NCBI GenBank assembly: GCA_934167165.1
Contig: CAKPKG010000023.1
Span: 1-22,190 of the forward strand
DNA from: an uncultured Clostridia bacterium
GTDB lineage: Bacteria > Bacillota > Clostridia > TANB77 > CAG-508
Length of the DNA: 22,190 nucleotides
Direction of reading: 5' to 3'
The notes under the pieces were generated by a model, which had not been told where the DNA came from, made no database searches, and worked only from the letters and a program-made list of their open reading frames with translations. Made by a program: the position numbers and the translations under genes. Below are positions 1 to 6,595 of this stretch, piece by piece. The number at the start of each line of letters is the position of its first letter. Positions within the stretch are counted from its first letter, which is position 1.

Positions 1-563
1 GAATTTAAAGCCATCTCTAAAGCTTTCATATTTCCTTCTATTACTTCTGGTTTTTTAGCAAATTTATGTTTAAATGAACCTTTCATATCATTTAATAATT
101 CTTCATCTGACATAACTTTACTAACTTTTACTATTGCTGCAAGCATTGGTGTGTTAGGAAAATATCTTCCTAATGCTTCCTCTGATATTTTTCTTGCATC
201 TATTTTATATACTTTTCCTTCATAACCTTTAAGTAAGCCTTTTATCTCTTCTGCATTTTTTGTAGTGTTTATTACTATTGCTCCTGTGTTCTTTAATCCA
301 GCTGTTACTGGAACTGTTTCTAATAAAGTATCATCTACAACCACTACATAATCTGGTTCATAAATATTGCTATGTATTGTAATTGGTTTATCGCTTATTC
401 TGTTGTATGCTGTAATTGGTGCACCCATTCTTTCTGGTCCATATTCTGGAAATCCTTGAATGTATTTGCCTGTGTTGAATGCTGCATCTGCTAAAAGAAG
501 TGATGCTGTTTTTGCACCTTGACCTCCACGTCCGTGCCATCTAATCTCTATTAAGCCTTCCAT
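1..563 (-). CDS. porC: 2-oxoacid (pyruvate):ferredoxin oxidoreductase gamma subunit, 3' end cut by window
   Basis: The visible 187 residues start MEGLIEIRWHGRGGQGAKTA, and the GRGGQGA motif (residues 11-17) is the hallmark of the gamma domain of pyruvate/2-ketoisovalerate:ferredoxin oxidoreductases. A later stretch, FPEYGPERMGAP, is also typical. The enzyme converts a 2-oxoacid plus CoA to acyl-CoA and CO2 and passes electrons to ferredoxin in the cytoplasm. The subunit is usually about 190 residues, so only a few C-terminal residues are missing. The ATG at 563 has an AAGGGAGG Shine-Dalgarno 7-9 nt upstream, and a good promoter lies further up. The delta, alpha and beta subunits would be expected beyond the window edge. 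The exact substrate (pyruvate or a branched 2-oxoacid) cannot be told from this subunit alone. Confidence 0.93.
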   Translation of the reverse strand, partial: MEGLIEIRWHGRGGQGAKTASLLLADAAFNTGKYIQGFPEYGPERMGAPITAYNRISDKPITIHSNIYEPDYVVVVDDTLLETVPVTAGLKNTGAIVINTTKNAEEIKGLLKGYEGKVYKIDARKISEEALGRYFPNTPMLAAIVKVSKVMSDEELLNDMKGSFKHKFAKKPEVIEGNMKALEMALN

Positions 564-621
564 CTCTATTAACCTCCCTTTATTAATTTATATGTCTTAA
601 TTTTACTGTTACACAAGATAA

Positions 622-650
622 AGTATATTTCGAAAATGCATAAAAGTCAA
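622..650 (-). promoter_or_regulatory. Sigma-A type promoter for porC
   Basis: On the minus strand there is a -35 TTGACT (645-650), a 17-bp spacer and a -10 TATACT (622-627), about 60 nt upstream of the porC start. It is divergent from the promoter at 670-698. Confidence 0.75.
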
Positions 651-669
651 CCCATAGTTTTTGCGAAAT

Positions 670-698
670 TTGAATTTTTGTTTGATAAGTGATATAAT
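670..698 (+). promoter_or_regulatory. Sigma-A type promoter (extended -10) for the 734-1207 gene
   Basis: A -35 TTGAAT (670-675), a 17-bp spacer and a perfect -10 TATAAT (693-698) preceded by TG (690-691) form an extended -10 promoter. The ATG follows about 35 nt downstream. Confidence 0.75.
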
Positions 699-733
699 AT
701 AATTACTATAAAATTTTTTGGGAGGAAACTTCA

Positions 734-1207
734 ATGAAAAAGACAACAATTGCAAAACTCATCCAATCCCTTTGTGCAGGTTTCTGCGCAGTCATGTTCC
801 TTTGGCTTGCCGGTGCAGGGCTCCAGGTAACATCCGAATATGAAGCAGCAGCTTCATATCAGCAAACAGAAAATCAGAATCCGTTTATGTCAGACTCTGA
901 AAAAACTTCTTGGGAAGTAAGATCTGAAGAAGTAAAAGCAGAATTTGCCAACGGAAGTTGGGCTGTTCGCATTGCTTCTGGCAACGCAGACAAAGCCTTC
1001 TCCATTATTATTGTTACAGCATTAATCTTTTGCTTTGTTTCTTCTGTAACAGGTCTGATGTTTATCAGATTTGTTGAGAACAAAAAAGCAAAAGCTAGGG
1101 CTAAAGCAGAAAGCTTGAAAAAAGCTGATGCTGAAGCCAAGGCTCGTAAGGAAAAGATGGTTTCTGATTTAGTATCTGGTAGGCTGTATCCTAATAGTTC
1201 AAAGTAA
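734..1207 (+). CDS. Unrecognised two-TM membrane protein, foreign base composition
   Basis: I do not recognise a family for these 157 residues. There is a hydrophobic segment at about 12-33 that could be a signal anchor, a polar stretch of about 55 residues, and a second membrane segment at about 86-108. A Lys/Ala/Glu-rich tail (about 112-148) is probably helical or coiled-coil. The ORF has its own extended -10 promoter, a GGGAGG Shine-Dalgarno (720-725, 8-nt spacing) and a strong terminator, so it looks like a complete single-gene unit. It runs against all neighbours. Its codon use is richer in G+C (CTC, TCC, GCC, GGC, CGC) than the AT-ending codons around it, which suggests transfer from another genome. 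The membrane topology is predicted by eye only. Confidence 0.75.
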   Translation: MKKTTIAKLIQSLCAGFCAVMFLWLAGAGLQVTSEYEAAASYQQTENQNPFMSDSEKTSWEVRSEEVKAEFANGSWAVRIASGNADKAFSIIIVTALIFCFVSSVTGLMFIRFVENKKAKARAKAESLKKADAEAKARKEKMVSDLVSGRLYPNSSK

Positions 1208-1250
1208 AAAAACAAAGCGATTTCAACTGAAATCGCTCTGTTTTTTATTT
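1206..1250. terminator. Bidirectional intrinsic terminator
   Basis: A 9-bp perfect stem, AGCGATTTC (1216-1224) with GAAATCGCT (1229-1237) around a 4-nt loop, is followed on the plus strand by a T-run (1241-1250). On the minus strand it is followed by seven Ts (A-run 1206-1212). It can end both the 734 gene and the ferredoxin gene. Confidence 0.9.
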
Positions 1251-1420
1251 TATTCTTCTTCTGGTGCTTCTACTGGGCAAACTCCTGCACATGTTCCACA
1301 CCCTATGCATGTATTTTCATCTATTATGTATTTTCCTTCTCCTTGTGAAATGCATCCTACTGGGCATTCTGCTGCACATGCTCCACAAGATATACATTTA
1401 TCTGATATTTTATATGCCAT
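1250..1420 (-). CDS. 2[4Fe-4S] clostridial-type ferredoxin, 56 aa
   Basis: The small acidic protein begins MAYKISDKCISCGACAAECP. It has two cluster motifs, C9-C12-C15-C19-P and C38-C41-C44-C48-P, which bind two [4Fe-4S] clusters in the pseudo-symmetric clostridial ferredoxin fold. It carries electrons at low potential in the cytoplasm, and is a natural partner of the oxidoreductase whose gamma subunit is encoded nearby. An additional Cys at residue 23 (CPVGC) sits where clostridial ferredoxins usually have Ala. The start is supported by an AGGTGG Shine-Dalgarno about 10 nt upstream. The stop lies directly beside the bidirectional terminator. Confidence 0.95.
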   Translation of the reverse strand: MAYKISDKCISCGACAAECPVGCISQGEGKYIIDENTCIGCGTCAGVCPVEAPEEE

Positions 1421-1505
1421 TCTTAATTCACCACCTTTTCATAAGTCGCTATGGGCAATGGCCCTACGTTTTTTGATTATTTTTAATATAAAATTAATAT
1501 CTAAA

Positions 1506-2420
1506 TTATTTGTTGTTTTTTTCATCCATTTTCTCTAATTTTTCTAGTTCTTGCAATTCTTTTAAGTCTTCTGGATTTTCCGCCTCTATTTTATCGTCAT
1601 CTTTTTCTACATTTTTTATAATTTTTATATCTTTAGAATTGTATTTTTTAAAAAATGTATCTTCTCCATCATGGAATTTAACTTTTATTATTTCTTTTAA
1701 AGTTTCTACTCCACACACTTCGCCTTCTCCATCTTCTGTTTTTACTATCGCACCTACTTTTGGTAATCTTTTAAGTTTTTCTTCATATACTTCTTGTTCA
1801 TATTTTAGGCAACACATTAGTCTTCCACAATTTCCTGATATTTTTGCTGGGTTTAGTGATATGTTTTGTTCTTTTGCCATTTTTATTGATACTGCTTCAA
1901 AGTTTCCTAAAAATGAACAACAACATAGTTCTCTTCCACACATTCCATTTCCACCTAAGCTTCTAACTTCATCTCTTACTCCTATTTGTCTTAACTCTAT
2001 TCTTGTTTTAAATATTGATGCTAAATCTTTTACTAAATCTCTAAAATCTATTCTTCCATCTGCTTTAAAAAAGAAAAGTAATTTACTTCTATCAAATTTG
2101 TATTCTACATCTGTTAGTTTCATGTCTAATCCATGTTCTTTTACTTTTTTTTCACAAATTTTTAAAGCTTCTTTTTCTTTTTCTTTGTTTTCTTCATGTT
2201 GTTTTCTGTCTTTGTTTGTTGCAACTCTAATTATTTTTTTTAATGGTTTTACCAATTTATCATCTGGAATTATTCTGTTTGCTATTGCAACTTCTCCATA
2301 TTCTTTTCCCATTGCCGTTTCTACAATAACATGTTTCCCTTGTTCTATTTCTATTCCATCTGGATCAAAAAAATATATTTTCCCAGGTTTTTTAAATCTA
2401 ACTCCTATAATATTAGCCAT
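1506..2420 (-). CDS. ricT: RicT/YaaT (PSP1-domain) protein
   Basis: The 304-residue PSP1-family protein starts MANIIGVRFKKPGKIYFFDP and carries the conserved Cys clusters C161-G-R-E-L-C166-C-C168 and C198-G-R-L-M-C203-C204. In Bacillus, RicT (YaaT) works in a complex with RicA and RicF that carries Fe-S clusters and affects RNase Y-dependent mRNA processing and development. I infer a similar role here. The C-terminal 45 residues are highly charged. Its start overlaps the holB stop by 8 nt and has a GGAGG Shine-Dalgarno inside holB, so the two are translationally coupled. The holB-ricT order matches Bacillus holB-yaaT. Confidence 0.93.
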   Translation of the reverse strand: MANIIGVRFKKPGKIYFFDPDGIEIEQGKHVIVETAMGKEYGEVAIANRIIPDDKLVKPLKKIIRVATNKDRKQHEENKEKEKEALKICEKKVKEHGLDMKLTDVEYKFDRSKLLFFFKADGRIDFRDLVKDLASIFKTRIELRQIGVRDEVRSLGGNGMCGRELCCCSFLGNFEAVSIKMAKEQNISLNPAKISGNCGRLMCCLKYEQEVYEEKLKRLPKVGAIVKTEDGEGEVCGVETLKEIIKVKFHDGEDTFFKKYNSKDIKIIKNVEKDDDKIEAENPEDLKELQELEKLEKMDEKNNK

Positions 2421-3309
2421 TTATTTCCTCCCATACATTTAGCATAAAATTATCTATTGTCATATCATAATTACTGTTTTTTCTTAATCTTTCTTTTGTT
2501 TTTTCTGCAATGTTTATACAACCAATATATTTGTTATTTATTTTAATTTTCTCAAAAAATATTGTAATAATATAGTCTAATATATTATTTATTTCTTCTT
2601 TATCTTTAAAAATTAAATCTTTGCTGTTTATTAAATCAATTATATTTATAGTTTCTAAATTGCTAAAAATTTTATTTATAGTTTCGAACTCACTTTGTCT
2701 TTCTATAACTTGAATTGATTTATTTATACTTCCATTAGAAGTTTTATATACTATGTCTGCAACATTTTGATAATTGTACTTGTTTTTTAATATATTTAGC
2801 ATTTCTTCTTTTGTAAGTTTGTTAAAGTTTATTTTTGAACATCTTGATTTTATTGTTGGTAAAAATGCACTTTCACTTGTTGTAATTAATATTATTGTAA
2901 CATATTCTGGTGGTTCTTCTAAAGTTTTTAGTAATGCATTTTGAGCTTCTTTTGTTATATTTTGTCCATCATTTATTATATATACTTTTTTTGTTGAAAC
3001 TATAGGCTTTTCTACTACTTTTCTATTTAGTTCTCTTATTTGTTCTATTTTTACATTGTTGCCATCTGGTTCAATTATTGTTAAATCTGGATTGTTTGAA
3101 TTGTCAAATTCTAAACATGATTTACATGTATTACATGGCTTGTTTGGATTCAAACATAATATAGCTTTTGCGAACTCTTTTGCAAACAAAAACTTTCCTA
3201 TACTTTCTTGCCCAATAAACATATATGCATTCGCTATTTTATTTTTTATTATAATATCTTCAAGTAATTTTTTGTTTTTTTCATTTCCTACAATATTCTC
3301 AAAAATCAT
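2413..3309 (-). CDS. holB: DNA polymerase III delta' subunit
   Basis: This 298-residue AAA+ clamp-loader subunit has a degenerate P-loop, GQESIGKF (33-40), in which the usual Ser/Thr after GK is Phe, as expected for the non-hydrolysing delta' subunit. It has a zinc-binding Cys set (C52, C59, C62, C65), the motif ALLKTLEEPPEYV (125-137) and the sensor/arginine-finger motif SRC (155-157). It acts at the replication fork with DnaX and HolA to load the sliding clamp. It lies 20 nt after lepB with an AGGAAG Shine-Dalgarno and overlaps ricT by 8 nt, so the three form one operon. Confidence 0.95.
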   Translation of the reverse strand: MIFENIVGNEKNKKLLEDIIIKNKIANAYMFIGQESIGKFLFAKEFAKAILCLNPNKPCNTCKSCLEFDNSNNPDLTIIEPDGNNVKIEQIRELNRKVVEKPIVSTKKVYIINDGQNITKEAQNALLKTLEEPPEYVTIILITTSESAFLPTIKSRCSKINFNKLTKEEMLNILKNKYNYQNVADIVYKTSNGSINKSIQVIERQSEFETINKIFSNLETINIIDLINSKDLIFKDKEEINNILDYIITIFFEKIKINNKYIGCINIAEKTKERLRKNSNYDMTIDNFMLNVWEEING

Positions 3310-3329
3310 ATTTATCTTCCTATAATTGA

Positions 3330-3974
3330 TTATTTAACTTTTCCAAATTTATTTAATGGCCAAAATCTAATTACTACTTTACTTTCAACTTTTTTTACTG
3401 GAATACATCCAAAGCTTCTACTATCCATACTTTGAGGTCTATTATCTCCCATAACAAATATGCAGTTTTCTGGAACAACAATATCTGTAAATACTTTTTG
3501 TTCTGTTTGTATTCCATCTCTTAAATATGGTTCATCTAGTTCTTGTCCATTTAAGTATACTTTGCCACCTTCAATTTTTATATGATCTCCAGCTACTCCT
3601 ATTACTCTTTTTATATAACTTGTTTTATTAAATTCTAGTATATAATATGAAAATTTTCCTAAAATTCCTTTTGGTTCATAATCATATATTGCAACTGGAT
3701 TATTCATATCTACATCAAATGTAGATATTTGTGTTTGGCTTGGTGCTTCAAATGTAACTATATCTCCTCTATTGTATGTTCCTTTTACAGTTCTTGTCCA
3801 TCTACTTAAAATAAGTCTTTGGCCTTCTTCTAATGTATTATACATTGATGGCTGTTTTACTACTGTTGGAGTTCCAATATAGTATCTAAATAATATAGCT
3901 AAAACTATTGCAATTATTATGCAATATGCCCATTCTAATATATCTTTTAATTTTGAATTTGCTTGTTCTTCCAT
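3330..3974 (-). CDS. lepB: Signal peptidase I
   Basis: From the chosen start the protein has 214 residues: a short cytoplasmic N-terminus, one membrane segment and the S26 protease domain. The residue numbers that follow count from the longer possible start at 4016. The catalytic Ser57 is in QPSM, the catalytic Lys136 in YIKRVIGVAGD, and the box E motif MGDNRPQSMDSR is at 189-200. It cleaves signal peptides outside the membrane. I prefer the ATG at 3974 because it has an AAGGA Shine-Dalgarno (3981-3985) with a 6-nt spacer, while the ATG at 4016 has none. It is the first gene of lepB-holB-ricT. Repeat A lies directly upstream, and I see no clear promoter for it. Confidence 0.94.
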   Translation of the reverse strand: MEEQANSKLKDILEWAYCIIIAIVLAILFRYYIGTPTVVKQPSMYNTLEEGQRLILSRWTRTVKGTYNRGDIVTFEAPSQTQISTFDVDMNNPVAIYDYEPKGILGKFSYYILEFNKTSYIKRVIGVAGDHIKIEGGKVYLNGQELDEPYLRDGIQTEQKVFTDIVVPENCIFVMGDNRPQSMDSRSFGCIPVKKVESKVVIRFWPLNKFGKVK

Positions 3975-4050
3975 TACTTTTCCTTCTTTCGAATACATTA
4001 CTTTCTCATTATACATTACTATCTACATTTTTTCAATTATTTCATTGTAC

Positions 4051-4185
4051 AAATTGGAATTTGTTTAATTGAAGTGTGAGGTGTGATGTGGGAGGTGAGA
4101 TTTATAGGGCTGTGACTTCGTAGGCTTTTCTCTATTTTTCACACTTCGCACCTCAAACCTCGCACTTTGTGAAATCACAACTTAT
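4051..4185. repeat. Intergenic foldback repeat, copy A
   Basis: About 135 bp whose two arms are imperfect inverted repeats of each other, rich in GTGTGAGGTG and CACTTCGCACCTC. It is homologous along its length and in the same orientation to copy B (5624-5762). The left end AAATTGGAATTTG (4051-4063) matches the left end of copy B at 12 of 13 positions. The right end (4171-4185) reads ATAAGTTGTGATTTC on the minus strand, and its TAA is the stop codon of walK. It looks like a REP/MITE-type element. No ORF is seen in it. Confidence 0.8.
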
Positions 4186-5606
4186 TTGCTTTTTGTTGGT
4201 ATTGTTATTACTACTTCTGTTCCTTCGTGTACTTTGCTTTTTATATCAATTCTTCCATTGTTTTGGTCTAATATTTCTTTTGCAATTGAAAGGCCAAGTC
4301 CTGTTCCTCCCATTGCTCTAGTTCTTGCTTTGTCTACTCTATAAAATCTTTCAAATATCTTGTTTAAGTCTTCTTCTGGAATTCCTATTCCATTGTCAAT
4401 TACTTTTATATATGCGTCATTGTATACAAATCCTACATATATTTTTATTGTTCCACCTTCTCCTGTATATTTTATACTGTTTGATAATATGTTTAAAACT
4501 ACTCTTTCTATGCCATCTCTGTCTGCATAAACATTTGGAACATTTGCAGTTACAAAACATTCTACTTTTTGATGTTTTTTGTCCATCTCTATTTGTAAGT
4601 TTTCTTGTGCTTGTTTTACAAGTTCTCCTAAATCAAATTCAGTTTTTTCTGTATTTGTTTTTTTGTTATCATATTTAGAAAGTGTTAATAAGTCATTTAC
4701 TAATTTGGTCATTCGCACTGCTTCTGATGATATAACATTTAAGAATTTTGTTTGTAATTCTTTATCATATTCACTTGTTGCAAGTGTTTCCGAATATCCT
4801 AAAATTGATGTAAGTGGAGTTTTTAATTCATGTGATACATCTGCAACAAATTCTTTTCTCATATTGTCTAGTCTTACATGTTCTGTTATGTCTTGAATTA
4901 GTACCATAACTCCTGCTGGTCTATTATTTTCATCTTTGAATGGAGCAAAAAACATATTTACATATGTATCATCTATATTTAACTTTTGTTCTGTTGATGT
5001 CCAATTTTCTAAATATATTATTTTTTCCATATTCATATCTATTTTTAGTTTTTTAAATATTTTATCAAATGTGTTATCATCTTCTGTTATTTTCAAAAGT
5101 CTGCTTGCTGCTGGGTTTATATGAATTATACTCCCATCTATATTAAATGCTATAATTCCGTCTGTCATGTGAAGTAAAATTGTTTCTATTTGCATTTTTT
5201 GCCTTGTTACTTCATTTAAATTTTCCTTTAGACCTGCTGTCATAACATTAAATGCTTGTACTAGTTCATCTATTTCTGTATTTGTTTTTCCTTTATCTAC
5301 TTCTTTTAATTCTATGTTTTCTGTTTCATCTCCTGATGATATTCTTTCTACTTTTTTTATTAGTTTTGAAATTGGTGAAACTACATTTTTAGATGTAAAT
5401 ATAAGAATTATAGTAGATATAATTAAAAAACTTCCTGTTAGTATTGATAAAACTATTCTTCCTGTCGCAATGTTTCTTTCTAGCAATTCTGGATTTTGTG
5501 TTAAATTATCTATTTTTGCAATATATATGTATTCTGGTATTGCAAGCATTAATATTGCAAGTGCAATAATTATTAATATCATTTTTATTTGAACACTTTT
5601 AAACAT
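4182..5606 (-). CDS. walK: WalK/PhoR-type sensor histidine kinase
   Basis: The 474 residues contain a membrane segment at about 8-29, an outside loop of only about 18 residues, and a second membrane segment at about 50-71. HAMP follows (72-130), then PAS (about 138-245), HisKA with the phospho-acceptor H259 in VSHELKTPLT, and the ATPase domain with N376 (LNILSNSIKYT), DNGIGIP (404-410) and GTGLGLS (434-440). It autophosphorylates and passes phosphate to the response regulator encoded just upstream. The very short outside loop means it lacks the extracellular PAS domain of Bacillus WalK, so it may sense through the membrane or the inner PAS. PhoR is the alternative name. The Shine-Dalgarno AGGTGA lies 5-10 nt from the ATG. 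Confidence 0.92.
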   Translation of the reverse strand: MFKSVQIKMILIIIALAILMLAIPEYIYIAKIDNLTQNPELLERNIATGRIVLSILTGSFLIISTIILIFTSKNVVSPISKLIKKVERISSGDETENIELKEVDKGKTNTEIDELVQAFNVMTAGLKENLNEVTRQKMQIETILLHMTDGIIAFNIDGSIIHINPAASRLLKITEDDNTFDKIFKKLKIDMNMEKIIYLENWTSTEQKLNIDDTYVNMFFAPFKDENNRPAGVMVLIQDITEHVRLDNMRKEFVADVSHELKTPLTSILGYSETLATSEYDKELQTKFLNVISSEAVRMTKLVNDLLTLSKYDNKKTNTEKTEFDLGELVKQAQENLQIEMDKKHQKVECFVTANVPNVYADRDGIERVVLNILSNSIKYTGEGGTIKIYVGFVYNDAYIKVIDNGIGIPEEDLNKIFERFYRVDKARTRAMGGTGLGLSIAKEILDQNNGRIDIKSKVHEGTEVVITIPTKSK

Positions 5607-5623
5607 TTTTTCACCTCAAAAAA

Positions 5624-5762
5624 ATAAATTGTAATTTGCACAATAGATGTGTGCAGTGTGATGTGGGAGGTGGGATTTATAGAGTTAAAGCTTTGCAAGC
5701 CTTTCCCTATTTTTCACACTTCGCACCTCACACTTCGCATTTCGTGTCAAATTACAATTTAT
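5624..5762. repeat. Intergenic foldback repeat, copy B, inside the walR-walK gap
   Basis: The 139-bp element is bounded by a perfect 15-bp terminal inverted repeat, ATAAATTGTAATTTG at 5624-5638 and its complement at 5748-5762. It shares with copy A the internal blocks GTGTGATGTGGGAGGTG and CTATTTTTCACACTTCGCAC. It fills nearly the whole gap between the walR stop and the walK Shine-Dalgarno and breaks neither, so it lies within the bicistronic transcript and would form a long hairpin there. Confidence 0.88.
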
Positions 5763-5765
5763 ATA

Positions 5766-6491
5766 TTAATTTGCTTTTATATAATATCCTACGCCTCTTT
5801 TTGTTATTAATATTTTTGGATTTGCAGTGTCTTTTTCTATTTTTCCTCTAATTCTTCTTACTGTAACGTCTACTGTTCTTATATCTCCATAATATTCATA
5901 ACCCCAAACTTTTTCTAGTAATACTTCTCTTGTTATTACTTGACCTGCTTGGCTTGCTAGGAATTTTAAAACTTCAAATTCTCTTAAAGTTAAATCAATT
6001 ACTTCTCCATCTACTTTTGCTTCAAATTTATCTAAATCTAATGTTAAGCTTCCTACAACAATTTTTTTAGTTTTTTCATTGCTAACTTCTACTGAATTTT
6101 CTTTTATTTCTGATTTTCTTAAATTTGCTTTTATTCTTGCCATTAGTTCTCTTACACTAAATGGTTTTGTTATATAATCATCTGCACCTAGTTCTAATCC
6201 TAATATTTTATCTATTTCTTCATCTTTTGCTGTAAGCATAAGAATTGGTACATTAAGAGAAGCTCTTATTTTTTTGCATACTGTTAACCCATCCATTTTA
6301 GGTAGCATTATATCTAATAATATTAAATCTGGTTTTTTTGTAGTAGCTATTTCTACTGCTGTAAGTCCATCATTTGCTTCTAATGTGTTATACCCTTCTT
6401 TTTGTAGATTGTATACTAATATTTCTACTATTGGCTTTTCATCATCAACTATTAAAATTGTCTTTTTATCTTTTTCATCAATATTTTCCAC
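5766..6491 (-). CDS. walR: WalR/PhoP-type response regulator (OmpR family)
   Basis: The 241 residues have a receiver domain with acidic D16 and D17, phospho-acceptor D60 (ILLDIMLP), T87 and K109. The C-terminal winged-helix domain contains VWGYEYYGDIRTVDVTVRR and ends ITKRGVGYY. The receiver sequence MLTAKDEEIDKILGLELGAD is very close to WalR (VicR), the essential cell-wall regulator of Gram-positive bacteria, though PhoP cannot be excluded. The start codon is GTG with an AAGGTGG Shine-Dalgarno about 9 nt upstream. The nearby ATG is out of frame. It is followed by walK across repeat B. Confidence 0.95.
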   Translation of the reverse strand: MENIDEKDKKTILIVDDEKPIVEILVYNLQKEGYNTLEANDGLTAVEIATTKKPDLILLDIMLPKMDGLTVCKKIRASLNVPILMLTAKDEEIDKILGLELGADDYITKPFSVRELMARIKANLRKSEIKENSVEVSNEKTKKIVVGSLTLDLDKFEAKVDGEVIDLTLREFEVLKFLASQAGQVITREVLLEKVWGYEYYGDIRTVDVTVRRIRGKIEKDTANPKILITKRGVGYYIKAN

Positions 6492-6531
6492 TAGAAAGCC
6501 CCACCTTTCTCTGTTTCAATTTTATACATTC

Positions 6532-6560
6532 TTTATATCATATAACTTAAATTTAGACAA
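6532..6560 (-). promoter_or_regulatory. Promoter for walR-walK
   Basis: On the minus strand there is a -35 TTGTCT (6555-6560), a 17-bp spacer and a -10 TATAAA (6532-6537), about 40 nt upstream of the GTG start and downstream of the glucan synthase stop. Confidence 0.65.
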
Positions 6561-6595
6561 GTTTTTTTTACAATTTTATTACGGAAATATGACAT

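Noticed and set aside
1453..1474. Small GGGC/GCCC hairpin followed by Ts on the plus strand, between ricT and ferredoxin
   Set aside because: The stem is only 4 bp and no plus-strand gene needs a terminator there.
1510..2442. Long plus-strand ORF of 310 codons opposite ricT
   Set aside because: It is the antisense shadow of a well-recognised gene, Ser/Phe-rich from reversed AT-rich codons, with no ribosome binding site or family motif.
3975..4016. 14-residue N-terminal extension of signal peptidase I
   Set aside because: No Shine-Dalgarno precedes the ATG at 4016, while the ATG at 3974 has AAGGA at 6-nt spacing.
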